Positions 40,922-49,809 of a stretch of DNA of 64,000 nucleotides are shown piece after piece. The first letter of the stretch is position 1. Every line of letters starts with the position of its first letter. The notes under the pieces are model-generated. The model did no database searches, was not told where the DNA came from, and was given only the letters and a program-made list of their open reading frames with translations. This DNA comes from Bacteroidota bacterium (GTDB taxonomy: Bacteria > Bacteroidota > Bacteroidia > Chitinophagales > Chitinophagaceae). The stretch covers positions 682,001 through 746,000 of the forward strand of contig JAFDXK010000001.1 of assembly GCA_018267965.1 (NCBI GenBank), in the 5' to 3' direction. A program made the translations under genes and the position numbers.

Positions 40922-41746
40922 TTACTCTTTTGACCATGATGGCCAGTAATGGTCGCGGATGCTTGTGGTTAATATTTTCGGATGTTGGTCTCCGATAGGA
41001 GACTCTATTAGTATGGAGTGGTCAGTCTCCTTTTCTGTAAACTCAAATAGAATTTTACCCGTGTATGTCCAACAAAACCTATCTGCATTAAAATTGGCGA
41101 AAAAATGCTTCTGTTTATCTTTCAGGTATATCCAGCAAATAGATGCTTTTGCAGCATTTTTCTCTTTTGCGAAATATGCAATTTCTCTGCCGTCGGGCGA
41201 CCACACTGGCAATCGTTCAATAATGTCTTTTGTGTTAGTGAGCCGTACAACTTCTCTTGATGCAAGGGTTATGATATAAATATCATAGTTTTTGATTGCT
41301 ACAATCTTATTGCCATCAGGTGAATAAGAGGGATGTTTATATCCACGAATAACTGTTTTAATATTTCCTCTTTCTATTGACACAATTTCAATTGAAGGGG
41401 TATTCGTGACCCAGTTTTCACAAATGATATATTTATTGTCAGGTGACCACTGAGGGTTGCATGCGTTGTCTGTAATGAGTATTCTCTTGATGCCTGTTTT
41501 TAAATTGATTATCGTAAGACTACCTGTGCCATTGGGTTTATTTGGTGATATATAAGCCAGGCTTTTTCCGTCGGGAGATAAAGCAGGTAATTCTCCTTCT
41601 GTTATAAATGTTTCTGTAGTGTCATCGACATGCTTGATAAAGATGCCGTATTTATTATTCTCAAGTTTTGATGAAAATGCAATTTTGCCCTGAGCATACC
41701 CATATTGTGTTGTTAACAGCCATGCTATAATGAACAGGTATTTCAT
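40922..41746 (-). CDS. Exported TolB-like WD40/PD40 beta-propeller protein
   Basis: A 274-residue protein with a signal peptide (KYLFIIAWLLTTQYGYAQ) and about five PD40-type blades marked by LSPDGKSLAY, WSPDNKYIIC, YSPDGNKIVA and WSPDGREIAYFA. Such propellers resemble TolB and the propeller of DPP-type peptidases and usually bind proteins or peptides in the periplasm. The start at 41746 gives a standard signal; it lies 5 bases after the stop of the rRNA/tRNA methyltransferase gene on the same strand, so the two are co-transcribed. Confidence 0.75.
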   Translation of the reverse strand: MKYLFIIAWLLTTQYGYAQGKIAFSSKLENNKYGIFIKHVDDTTETFITEGELPALSPDGKSLAYISPNKPNGTGSLTIINLKTGIKRILITDNACNPQWSPDNKYIICENWVTNTPSIEIVSIERGNIKTVIRGYKHPSYSPDGNKIVAIKNYDIYIITLASREVVRLTNTKDIIERLPVWSPDGREIAYFAKEKNAAKASICWIYLKDKQKHFFANFNADRFCWTYTGKILFEFTEKETDHSILIESPIGDQHPKILTTSIRDHYWPSWSKE

Positions 41747-41751
41747 AACAT

Positions 41752-42315
41752 TTATTTTCTCACCACTTCCCAAAGTACAATGCCTACACTTACTGATATG
41801 TTTAATGAGTGTTTAGAACCCCATTGTGGTATTTCAATACAGCCATCTGCTAACTTCAGTACTTCTTCATTTACACCAGTCACTTCATTGCCAAATACCA
41901 ATGCTATGAGTTCATTGCTTGTTTTGAATTGATTAAGTGCAACACTATTATGTACCTGTTCTACTGCGTATATTTTATAGCCCTTTGTTTTAGCTTCATT
42001 AACCGCATCTATAGTAGTTGCAAAATGTTTCCAATTGACTGTTTCTGTGGCACCTAATGCCGTTTTATGAATATCTCTATGCGGCGGGGTAGGAGTATAA
42101 CCACAGAGATATAAGGCGTCAACAGCAAATGCATCGCAGGTGCGGAAGGTGCTGCCTACATTGTGCATGCTGCGTACATCATCCAGTATGATAATAACCG
42201 GGTGTTTTTCTGCCGTTTTCATGCTTTCGGCATCCAAACGCTCCAGTTCTTCCATCGATTTCTTTATATAACCGATATTAAGGGGATTTTCAGGATTTAT
42301 CACGTTATTGCTCAT
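41752..42315 (-). CDS. TrmH/SpoU family RNA 2'-O-methyltransferase
   Basis: A 187-residue SPOUT methyltransferase that methylates a ribose in tRNA or rRNA. The three family motifs are in order: motif 1 NVGSTFRTCDAFAVDALYLCG with the conserved Asn and Arg, motif 2 IALVFGNEVTGVNEEVL, and motif 3 IPQWGSKHSLNISVSVGIVLWE, which form the knotted SAM site. The size is that of TrmH-like minimal enzymes without an extra RNA-binding domain; the target base cannot be read from sequence. Start chosen at 42315 (SNNVINPENPLN); an ATG seven codons upstream is possible. Divergent from clpS. Confidence 0.9.
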   Translation of the reverse strand: MSNNVINPENPLNIGYIKKSMEELERLDAESMKTAEKHPVIIILDDVRSMHNVGSTFRTCDAFAVDALYLCGYTPTPPHRDIHKTALGATETVNWKHFATTIDAVNEAKTKGYKIYAVEQVHNSVALNQFKTSNELIALVFGNEVTGVNEEVLKLADGCIEIPQWGSKHSLNISVSVGIVLWEVVRK

Positions 42316-42375
42316 TGGTGATAAAAATACTTCCAAAATCCTATTAATCCTTTAATCTAATTCATCCCGGTTATG

Positions 42376-42383
42376 TATATTTG
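42376..42383 (+). promoter_or_regulatory. -7 promoter box of clpS
   Basis: TATATTTG matches TAnnTTTG; TTTA lies 21 bases upstream (42351-42354). The ATG is 21 bases downstream. Confidence 0.55.
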
Positions 42384-42403
42384 CAAAAAACTAATAAGCA
42401 AAC

Positions 42404-42703
42404 ATGAGTTCGATGGGATATCAGAATGGTATTCAGTGGCAGACACAGGAAGATGCAGAGATGGATGTGCTGGTAGAGCAGATGCACAACCTGATAGTGT
42501 GGAATGATGATGTGAATACCTTCGACCATGTTATTAATTCACTGGTTGAGATTTGTGACCATTATCCTGAGCAGGCTGAACAGTGTGCACTCATCATTCA
42601 CCATAAAGGTAAATGCGGTGTGAAGAAAGGTACATTTGAAATATTACGTCCGCAGGCAGAAGCCTTGATTGACAGGGGTATACAAGCTACTATCGATTAT
42701 TAA
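42404..42703 (+). CDS. clpS: ClpS adaptor of the Clp protease
   Basis: ClpS delivers N-end-rule substrates to ClpAP or ClpCP. The 99-residue protein has a short N-terminal extension and the conserved core: LIVWNDDVNTFDHVINSLVEIC (the NDD-type motif that binds the N-degron), AEQCALIIHHKGKCGVKKG with the conserved histidine and lysine facing Clp, and a final helix (LRPQAEALIDRGIQATI). Single gene between a promoter box and a strong terminator. Confidence 0.93.
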   Translation: MSSMGYQNGIQWQTQEDAEMDVLVEQMHNLIVWNDDVNTFDHVINSLVEICDHYPEQAEQCALIIHHKGKCGVKKGTFEILRPQAEALIDRGIQATIDY

Positions 42704-42721
42704 GCAAAATGAAATATAACG

Positions 42722-42754
42722 AAGCCTCCCCACATTTGTCGGGAGGCTTTTTTG
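42722..42754 (+). terminator. Terminator of clpS
   Basis: AAGCCTCCC/GGGAGGCTT (42722-42730, 42741-42749), ten-base loop, then a T-run that reaches to the convergent gene. Confidence 0.85.
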
Positions 42755-42757
42755 TTT

Positions 42758-43252
42758 TTAGCCTTTGTTGTTTCCCTCAACACTGTACCTGCACAGAACA
42801 TTGTTTTTGAACTCAAGAAGTACAATACAATTCCTGTATTCATACCGCAATGATTGTGTTTTGGCACTTACCATCAAGCCATTGGGCTTGCCCAATGTTT
42901 GTACCATTTCGTTTAAGGTAGAGTTGCCTACATCGAAACGTGCGGCAGTCTCAGTATTCCAGTCCTGCGGGTCTTTATTTACATACCTGTAATTGAAATT
43001 CTGCACTTTATTATTGTTGGTACTCCATACAAAGGTCAGCGCTGTGTTAGCGGTAGAATAAGTCCATTGATTGCTTACTTGTGTCTCTACATAAGTGCCG
43101 GGCTTTCCGAAGAGTGCTTCAATATCGAACCTGGTTGATTTGTCGGGGACTATTTCCAATATTTTGGAAACTTTGTCGGTAGTGCTTTTTTCTGAAGCAT
43201 TAGCTGATAGCGTGATGCAAGCCAGCATCATTAAAAACATGATTTTTTTCAT
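42758..43252 (-). CDS. Secreted protein with two BamE/SmpA-like repeats
   Basis: A 164-residue protein with a signal peptide (KKIMFLMMLACITLSANA). The mature part holds two similar blocks, TRFDIEALFGKPGTYVE and TLNEMVQTLGKPNGLM, each of the helix-then-GKP form found in BamE/SmpA/OmlA folds, followed by aromatic strands (QWTYSTANTALTFVW, LRYEYRNCIVLLEF). BamE itself is a lipoprotein with one such unit; there is no lipobox here. A role in the envelope is likely, but no partner is visible. Confidence 0.6.
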   Translation of the reverse strand: MKKIMFLMMLACITLSANASEKSTTDKVSKILEIVPDKSTRFDIEALFGKPGTYVETQVSNQWTYSTANTALTFVWSTNNNKVQNFNYRYVNKDPQDWNTETAARFDVGNSTLNEMVQTLGKPNGLMVSAKTQSLRYEYRNCIVLLEFKNNVLCRYSVEGNNKG

Positions 43253-43360
43253 AAAGTTGTTTTTGAAGTAAACGACAGGTGGTATCAGATATTGCAGATT
43301 ACCTCATTTTATCCCCCTTTTTAATATTTCTTTAGGCTTTTAACTGTGCACTATGGAACG

Positions 43361-43368
43361 TATTTTTG
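43361..43368 (+). promoter_or_regulatory. -7 promoter box of the DPP IV gene
   Basis: TATTTTTG matches TAnnTTTG, with TTTT 19 bases upstream; 19 bases to the ATG. Confidence 0.5.
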
Positions 43369-43387
43369 AAGCCTTCAAAACTATACT

Positions 43388-45556
43388 ATGCGCAATACCA
43401 TATTGCTGGCTGCAATACTGACATCATTTACAGCTTTTGCCCAAAAAGAAATTACACTGGATGACCTGTATAAGAACAATACATTCAGGATAAAAAGCGT
43501 TCCGGGATTTAACGGGATGAAAGATGGCAAGCATTATACACAATTGGATGCTGAAGGACAAAGACAACAGATAAATGTGTATAACCTGGAAACGGGCAAG
43601 ATGGAAAGTACATTGTTTGATAACAGCAAAGCAAAACTGGGCGATAAACAATTGCATATTGATGATTATACTTTCAGTAAGGATGAACAAAAAATATTAT
43701 TGAAATCAGAAAGTCAGAATATATACAGGCGCTCGGTGCTGAACATGGTGTATGTATATGACATCAAATCGGGTAGCATACAACAAGTGTGGGAGCATAA
43801 AGTATTGCACGCAACGTTTTCGCCGGATGGCACTAAAGTGGCATTTGTAGATAGCAATAATATCTGCTACAAAGACCTGGTAAATAATATTGGCAGGAGA
43901 TTGACCGCGGATGGCAAATGGAATGAAGTGATCAATGGTAATTGCGATTGGGTTTATGAAGAAGAATTTGGTTTCACAAGGGCATTTGATTGGTCGCCCA
44001 ACAGCAGGTTTTTAGCATTCTATCGTTTTGATGAAAGCAAAGTGAAGGAGTTTACTATACCTATGTATAATGACCTGTATCCTGATAACTATACTTACAA
44101 ATATCCTAAGGCAGGAGAAGCGAATTCGCTGGTAGATATCAAAGTATTTGATTTTAAAACAGAAGCTACAGTGAATGCGATAGTAGGGCAGGGTAAAGAC
44201 CAATACATTCCACGCATCAAATGGAGTAATGACCCTTCAAAGCTCTGTATATACAAATTGAACAGGCTTCAGAATAAACTGACATTATTGTTGGCTGATG
44301 CTACAACCGGCAAGCATGAAGTGATTTACAAAGAAACCAATCCTTATTATATACAGGTAAGCGATGCACTTACTTTTTTAAAAGACGGCAGTTCCTTCAT
44401 TTTTGAAAGTGAGAAAGACGGATATGAACATCTCTATCACTATAATTGGGAGAGAGAAAAAATGACCTTGCTAACCAAAGGCAAATACGATATAGCAGGT
44501 ATTACAGCTATTGACGAGGTGAATAAACTGGTGTATTATACCGCAGCCGAAACATCGCCAATGGATAGGAAACTGTACGCTGTAGGCTTTAATGGCAGGG
44601 GAAAGAAAACGATAACGAAAGAAGATGGTGTGCATAGCATTACAGCTATTGAGGGCAATAAATTCTTTTTGGATAAATATTCGAGGTTGAATAAAGTGCC
44701 TGTTTACTCATTGTTGAATGCGAAAGGTGATGTGGTACGTACGCTGGAAGATAACCACGAGTTGAAAGCAAAGTTGAAAGAGTATAACATGGGTAAGATT
44801 GCTTTTACAACTGTTGAGTTGGAAAATGGTACAGAATTAAATGCATGGATGATAACCCCACCTGATTTTGATGAGCATAAAAAATACCCTGTGCTGATGT
44901 ATCAATACAGTGGACCAAATTCTCAACAAGTGGTTGACCAATTTCCGGCAGGTAATTATTTCTGGCACCAGATGCTGGCAGAAAAAGGATACATCGTGTT
45001 CTGTACTGATGGTACGGGTACGGGCTTCCGCGGACAGGAGTTCAGAAAGAAAACATACCTGCAACTTGGAAAGTATGAAAGTGATGACCAGATAGCTGCT
45101 GCAAAATATTTGGGTAACCTGCCTTATGTAGATAAAAACCGTATTGGTATCTGGGGCTGGAGCTATGGCGGCTTTATGAGCAGTACTTGTTTGTTCAAGG
45201 GTGGTAATGTCTTCAAAATGGGTATTGCAGTAGCACCTGTTACCAACTGGCGTTATTATGATAATATCTATACAGAGCGTTATATGCGTACCCCGCAGGA
45301 AAATCAAAAAGGCTACGACGATAATGCCCCTGAGAAAATGGTAAAAGGCCTTACTGGTAAATTTTTGCTAATACATGGCACGGCTGACGATAACGTACAT
45401 TTTCAGAATTCTGCCATGCTGATAAATGAGTTGGTAAAGGCTAATAAGGAATTTGACAGCGAATATTATCCTAACAGGAACCACGGTATAAGCGGAGGAA
45501 ATACACGTTATCATTTGTATAAACGAATGACAGACTACGTGTTAAATAATCTTTGA
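43388..45556 (+). CDS. Dipeptidyl peptidase IV (S9B serine peptidase), exported
   Basis: Removes N-terminal X-Pro or X-Ala dipeptides. 722 residues with a signal peptide (ending TAFAQ), an eight-blade propeller containing the substrate-amine glutamates in DWVYEEEFGF (about 187-196), and an alpha/beta-hydrolase domain: Ser592 in GWSYGGFM, Asp667 or 668 in GTADDNVHF, and His699 in NRNHGISGG. All catalytic residues of DPP IV are present. Probably periplasmic or outer-membrane attached, feeding peptides released by exported proteases. The BrkB-like gene follows after 16 bases on the same strand. Confidence 0.95.
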   Translation: MRNTILLAAILTSFTAFAQKEITLDDLYKNNTFRIKSVPGFNGMKDGKHYTQLDAEGQRQQINVYNLETGKMESTLFDNSKAKLGDKQLHIDDYTFSKDEQKILLKSESQNIYRRSVLNMVYVYDIKSGSIQQVWEHKVLHATFSPDGTKVAFVDSNNICYKDLVNNIGRRLTADGKWNEVINGNCDWVYEEEFGFTRAFDWSPNSRFLAFYRFDESKVKEFTIPMYNDLYPDNYTYKYPKAGEANSLVDIKVFDFKTEATVNAIVGQGKDQYIPRIKWSNDPSKLCIYKLNRLQNKLTLLLADATTGKHEVIYKETNPYYIQVSDALTFLKDGSSFIFESEKDGYEHLYHYNWEREKMTLLTKGKYDIAGITAIDEVNKLVYYTAAETSPMDRKLYAVGFNGRGKKTITKEDGVHSITAIEGNKFFLDKYSRLNKVPVYSLLNAKGDVVRTLEDNHELKAKLKEYNMGKIAFTTVELENGTELNAWMITPPDFDEHKKYPVLMYQYSGPNSQQVVDQFPAGNYFWHQMLAEKGYIVFCTDGTGTGFRGQEFRKKTYLQLGKYESDDQIAAAKYLGNLPYVDKNRIGIWGWSYGGFMSSTCLFKGGNVFKMGIAVAPVTNWRYYDNIYTERYMRTPQENQKGYDDNAPEKMVKGLTGKFLLIHGTADDNVHFQNSAMLINELVKANKEFDSEYYPNRNHGISGGNTRYHLYKRMTDYVLNNL

Positions 45557-45572
45557 TAGCTTTACAGCCTGA

Positions 45573-46523
45573 ATGACAAGACTAGAACAAATTATTCTTC
45601 AATCCCCTCCTGTAAAACTCGTTACCAACTGGACAAAGAAAATCATTGTTCCGGGGGCAGATGATTTGTCATTATTTGAAATAGGCCGTTTCTTTTTTAA
45701 AGAGATGCGTAATGCCAAACTCAATGTTCGTTGTGCGGCAGTTACATACAATTTCCTGATGGCGATACCGCCTACTATGCTTTTCTTTTTCTCGCTTGTG
45801 GCGTACCTGCCATTGAAAGGCGTACAGAAAACTATACTGGAAACTTTGAAACTGATTATACCTAACTCTAAGATATACAGTAACGTGAGCCGCATGATAG
45901 TTGATTTTATGAACCACCAACATGGCGACATATTATCAATAGGTATCTTGTTGACCATATTCTATTCATCTAACGGAATTATGGGTCTCATCCGCAGTTT
46001 TGAGAAGAGTCACCTGTCTATGCATGTGGAGCGTTCCGGGTTCAGAAAGAGGTGGGTGGCAATTAAGCTCACAATGATGTTGATAGGTGTGGTGTTATTA
46101 AGTATTGTGGCATTGGTCATTCAGCGTAATGACATTAACAGGTTGCTCATTAACACCTTTGGCGAAGTAGCATTAATATCTATTAAGATAACCAGTCTTA
46201 TTGTAGTGTTGGGAGTTGTGTTGTGTGCTATCGGGGTGATTTATAAATATGGCCCATCGTACAAAGAACAAGTACGCTTTATATCTGTAGGTTCTGTTTT
46301 TGCAACTGTGATGAGTATTGTAAGTACAGTTGTGTTTTTCTTCATGGTGAATAATTTCATCAATTATAATAAAGTGTATGGCTCAATCGGCACGTTGATG
46401 GCATTTATGGCATGGATGTGGTTGAATACTTTTATTATATTGGTGGGATATGAGCTGAATGTAAGCATATTGCAGGGAAAAATATCAAGAGAAAATGCGG
46501 TTAAAGAGTCGAAAATATCTTAG
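45573..46523 (+). CDS. YihY/BrkB family membrane protein
   Basis: A 316-residue inner-membrane protein of the YihY/BrkB (once called RNase BN) family. Six hydrophobic helices follow an amphipathic N-terminus (RCAAVTYNFLMAIPPTMLFFFSLVAY; ILSIGILLTIFYSSNGIMGLIRSFE; AIKLTMMLIGVVLLSIVALVIQ; and others), and the C-terminal block YGSIGTLMAFMAWMWLNTFIILVGYELN is the family signature. Transported solute unknown. Its 3' end overlaps the next gene by 29 bases, so translation of the two is coupled. Confidence 0.88.
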   Translation: MTRLEQIILQSPPVKLVTNWTKKIIVPGADDLSLFEIGRFFFKEMRNAKLNVRCAAVTYNFLMAIPPTMLFFFSLVAYLPLKGVQKTILETLKLIIPNSKIYSNVSRMIVDFMNHQHGDILSIGILLTIFYSSNGIMGLIRSFEKSHLSMHVERSGFRKRWVAIKLTMMLIGVVLLSIVALVIQRNDINRLLINTFGEVALISIKITSLIVVLGVVLCAIGVIYKYGPSYKEQVRFISVGSVFATVMSIVSTVVFFFMVNNFINYNKVYGSIGTLMAFMAWMWLNTFIILVGYELNVSILQGKISRENAVKESKIS

Positions 46524-47871
46524 CATTTGTTTAGTGCTGTTTTTATTGTGGCAGACTTCTTGTGATAACAAAAATCGTTTGCCCGATAACGTAACTTTTA
46601 CAGAGCACATTGCCCCTGTGCTATATGCAAATTGTACACAGTGCCATAGGCCGGGTGGTGGAGCACATTTTAATTTAATTACTTATGCCGATGCAAAAAA
46701 TTATGGAGCATCGCTTGCATTTGTTACCCGCGAACGCATGATGCCCCCATGGCCTGCTGATCCGCATTACACAGAATTTGCCGGGGAAAAAGTAATGAGT
46801 GAACACGATATACGCCTCATAGAGAAATGGGTGGCAGATGGTATGGCTGAAGGTGATGCAGCTAAACTGCCCAAAATGCCTGATTACCCTATTGGCTCAT
46901 TAGTGGGGAAACCCGATATGCGTATTAAAGTTGAGCCTTATTACTTAAGTGCGAACAGTTACGATAAATTCTTACTCGTAAAAGTGCCTTATGAATTGCC
47001 GTCGGATACCTATGTAAGTCTTGTGGAATTTATGCCTGGGAACGGTAATGCTGTGCATCATGTAAACGGCGACCTTGTAAAATATGAGTTCGATAAAAAG
47101 AAAAACGTGATGGAGGGCGAGAGGATTGTAGATATGGTGAATGACAGCACCATAAAACAGGCATATGAAAAACTGAAACTGGCAAATGATGATGGTACTT
47201 ATCCTGTATTGCAGAAATCTGTGGTGAATTATCTTCCGGGTACGTACGGCCAAATATACCCTGAAGGTATTGGAGGATATACATTACCCAGAAAGGGTGT
47301 TTTCCTGCTGAATGATTTACACTACGGTTTTACAAAGGACAAGGCTATTTGGGATAGTTCTTATATCAACCTTTTTTTCTCTAAAACAGCTCCTGACAGA
47401 CCTGTGCAGGAATTTCAATTAGGGACGATTGGCATATCGCCGGTTGAGCCGGATTTAGTTATTCAACCCAATACAGAAAAGAAAGTTTTGAGCAAATTCA
47501 CTATTGCCAATGATATATCTGTTTTAACAGTTAACCCGCACATGCACCTATTGGGTAAGAGCTTTAAGGCTTATGCATTGCAACCCAATGGTGATACTAT
47601 TCGTTTGATATCAATACCTAAATGGGATTTTAACTGGCAGTATTTTTACACTTTCAAAAAGATGGTGAAAATACCTAAGGGTAGCACCATTGTTGCGGAA
47701 GGTGTGTATGATAATACTAAAAAGAACCTCAATAATCCATTTAGTCCCCCGCGATTAGTACGTGATAATAACGGTAGTATGAAAGCTACAGACGAGATGT
47801 TCCAGTTTATTATTACTTATTTACCTTATAAACAAGGAGATGAAAACATCAGCCTTGAAGTGAAGCGATGA
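46495..47871 (+). CDS. Heme-c lipoprotein with copper monooxygenase-like domain
   Basis: A 458-residue exported protein. The lipobox QTSC has Cys23. A cytochrome-c-like unit follows, with CTQCH at 47-51 and RMMPPWPADPHY downstream where a methionine could be the second heme ligand. The remainder looks like the two-domain copper type II, ascorbate-dependent monooxygenase (PHM/DBH) fold: NAVHHVNGD near 182 and VNPHMHLLGKSFKAY near 344 provide histidines and the HMH motif. Joining heme c to a PHM-like core suggests an electron-fed copper oxidase, but the substrate is unknown. Starts inside the upstream BrkB-like gene. Confidence 0.75.
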   Translation: MRLKSRKYLSICLVLFLLWQTSCDNKNRLPDNVTFTEHIAPVLYANCTQCHRPGGGAHFNLITYADAKNYGASLAFVTRERMMPPWPADPHYTEFAGEKVMSEHDIRLIEKWVADGMAEGDAAKLPKMPDYPIGSLVGKPDMRIKVEPYYLSANSYDKFLLVKVPYELPSDTYVSLVEFMPGNGNAVHHVNGDLVKYEFDKKKNVMEGERIVDMVNDSTIKQAYEKLKLANDDGTYPVLQKSVVNYLPGTYGQIYPEGIGGYTLPRKGVFLLNDLHYGFTKDKAIWDSSYINLFFSKTAPDRPVQEFQLGTIGISPVEPDLVIQPNTEKKVLSKFTIANDISVLTVNPHMHLLGKSFKAYALQPNGDTIRLISIPKWDFNWQYFYTFKKMVKIPKGSTIVAEGVYDNTKKNLNNPFSPPRLVRDNNGSMKATDEMFQFIITYLPYKQGDENISLEVKR

Positions 47872-47939
47872 TTTTGTAAACCTTTAGCATTTCTGTATCT
47901 CATTAGCTGTTAACTTTATTGCCTCAAAATATATAAATC

Positions 47940-48545
47940 ATGAAGAGGATTCTTTTAGCCGCAACATTATTAGCTGCATTTCAGTCTTTCGCACAAAATA
48001 ATATTAAGAGTATTGAAATGGGCAGTGATATTCCTATGGCAAATACAGAAATGAAATCGGCTGACGGTAAAACGACCAGTCTTGATAAAGCTAAAACCAA
48101 ACAAGGGTTATTGGTGATGTTCTCATGCAATACTTGCCCTTATGTGATAAAAAGCCAGGCACGTACTAAAGAAATGATGCAATATGCCACGCAGAAAGGA
48201 ATAGGTATGGTGATAGTGAATTCGAACGAAGCCAAACGCAGCGATGAAGATTCATACAATGCTATGGTGAAATATGCCAAAGCAGAAGGTTATAAAGTAC
48301 CATATGTAGTAGATGAGCAATCGAAACTGGCAGATGCTTTTGGTGCTACACGCACACCTGAAGTGTATTTGTTTGATGCTAATGGCAAACTGGTGTATAA
48401 AGGTGCAATGGAAGATAACCCAAGTAATCCATCAGAATCAAAAGAGATGTTTTTGAAAGCCGCAATTGATAATATGCTGGTGGGGAAACCGATTACCCCC
48501 AATGCCACCAAGTCTATTGGTTGTACAATAAAAAGAAACTCATAA
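47940..48545 (+). CDS. Exported thioredoxin-fold (redoxin) protein
   Basis: A 201-residue periplasmic protein with a signal peptide (ending QSFAQ). The AhpC/TSA-like fold has FSCNTCPYV at 61-69, a C-x2-C redox pair (Cys63, Cys66), then MVIVNSNEAKRSDEDSYNAM and the cis-proline strand RTPEVYLFDANGKLVYKG. NTCPYV-type proteins in Bacteroidota act as thiol oxidoreductases of the TlpA/ResA sort or peroxiredoxin-like reductases. A last Cys sits near the C-terminus (SIGCTIKR). Ends on its own terminator. Confidence 0.85.
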   Translation: MKRILLAATLLAAFQSFAQNNIKSIEMGSDIPMANTEMKSADGKTTSLDKAKTKQGLLVMFSCNTCPYVIKSQARTKEMMQYATQKGIGMVIVNSNEAKRSDEDSYNAMVKYAKAEGYKVPYVVDEQSKLADAFGATRTPEVYLFDANGKLVYKGAMEDNPSNPSESKEMFLKAAIDNMLVGKPITPNATKSIGCTIKRNS

Positions 48546-48546
48546 A

Positions 48547-48578
48547 AGAAAGGCCGCTCACAGAGCGGCTTTATTATT
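48547..48578 (+). terminator. Terminator of the redoxin gene
   Basis: CCGCTC/GAGCGG core with flanking AAAG/CTTT (one-base bulge), three-base loop, T-rich tail that runs into the convergent DUF763 stop codon. Confidence 0.75.
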
Positions 48579-49792
48579 TAGAATAAACTTAGTTGTGAAT
48601 CATCCTTAGGTTTTTGTTTGGGTTTCTCAGCTTTGCCAAATACTGTTCGTCCTCCGTACTTCCACGAATCATTTCGTTCTTTTTGAATCAACTCGTCGAA
48701 GTTTTCATTCGGAATAAAATCGGCTTCTACTTTCATAGCTGCTTTGTGTAAGTTCTTTATAGCATCGTTCTTGTCGTTATTGCCAAGCTTTGCCAGTCGT
48801 ATGGCTTTATCCAAAACGGCTATGGCCTCATCATAAACTTTGGTTGGTACCGGGAAAGGATGACCATCTTTACCACCATGTGCAAAAGAATAACGAGCCG
48901 GGTCATCGAAGCGGGTAGGGGTGCCATGTATCACTTCGCTTACCAATACCAGCGATTGTAACGTGCGTGGCCCTACGCCTTCCAGTAATAGCAAGGATTC
49001 CATATCGCGTAATTCTTTTTCATGCGCAACTGCCAATACGCTACCCAATCTTTTCAAGTCTACATCTTTAGCTTTTACATCGTGATGTGCAGGCATGAAT
49101 AATTTGCGTGCTTCCTGTAGTATTAATTCTGGGCTGTCTTTGGTTATGGCAACAACTCCGGTGCGTGTGCTGTCTGCTTTTTTATCTGTGAGATTGAGTA
49201 TCTGCCCTTCGTTATGCCCGTAAATAGAACTGTGTGGTTCCTCAACAAATGATTTGATAGTGGGTGAGTGCCAGTGATAACGACGTGCCATGCCATTGCC
49301 ATCATTCATGCCTTGTTGAATCACAGCCCATTCGCCCTCGTTGCTTACTATAAAAGAATGCAGGTAGATATTATATCCATCCTGCACGGCTGTATTATCT
49401 ACTTTGGCGGAGAGTTTACTGCTTCGGACCAGCAAATCACCATTCATACCTGTTGCTTCTGCAATACGTATCAGTTCGTAAGGAGTTTCGCGGCTATGTT
49501 TGCCTTTACCACCACAGATGTATATCCCTAACTCTTTTGAACGTTTATTGATGGCTTGCTTCAATGCACCCATTACTGATGTAGTGATACCTGAAGAATG
49601 CCAATCCATGCCTAAGACTGCACCAAGAGATTGAAACCAGAATGGGTCGCTCATGCGCTGCAGGAAAGCACTCTTACCATATTCCATAATCACTGCCTCA
49701 GTAATGGCACCTCCCAACAGGCCCATGCGCTTATATAGCCATTCGGGTACTTGTCCGTAATGTAAAGGTAGGTCGGCGTAAGAGCGGCTCAT
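48578..49792 (-). CDS. DUF763 protein ending in a sliding-clamp-binding motif
   Basis: A 404-residue protein of the DUF763 family. The family start SYADLPLHYGQVPEWLYKRM is clear, as are GMDWHSSGITTSVMGALK, GIYICGGKGKHSRETP and YHWHSPTIKSFVEEPH. A helix-hairpin-helix-like segment, LLLEGVGPRTLQSLVLVSEV (about 269-288), suggests DNA binding. After a charged linker the protein ends DDSQLSLF; QLSLF is the bacterial beta-clamp-binding consensus QL[SD]LF, at the extreme C-terminus as in several clamp partners. I infer a role in DNA replication or repair, perhaps as a nuclease. A TAACTTTA box just before the ATG may serve as promoter. Confidence 0.85.
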   Translation of the reverse strand: MSRSYADLPLHYGQVPEWLYKRMGLLGGAITEAVIMEYGKSAFLQRMSDPFWFQSLGAVLGMDWHSSGITTSVMGALKQAINKRSKELGIYICGGKGKHSRETPYELIRIAEATGMNGDLLVRSSKLSAKVDNTAVQDGYNIYLHSFIVSNEGEWAVIQQGMNDGNGMARRYHWHSPTIKSFVEEPHSSIYGHNEGQILNLTDKKADSTRTGVVAITKDSPELILQEARKLFMPAHHDVKAKDVDLKRLGSVLAVAHEKELRDMESLLLLEGVGPRTLQSLVLVSEVIHGTPTRFDDPARYSFAHGGKDGHPFPVPTKVYDEAIAVLDKAIRLAKLGNNDKNDAIKNLHKAAMKVEADFIPNENFDELIQKERNDSWKYGGRTVFGKAEKPKQKPKDDSQLSLF

Positions 49793-49809
49793 ATAGTAAA
49801 GTTAGCGCA

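Noticed and set aside
44837-45307. 156-residue open frame antisense to the DPP IV hydrolase domain
   Set aside because: Overlaps the catalytic domain of an intact peptidase; the sequence has no recognisable pattern.
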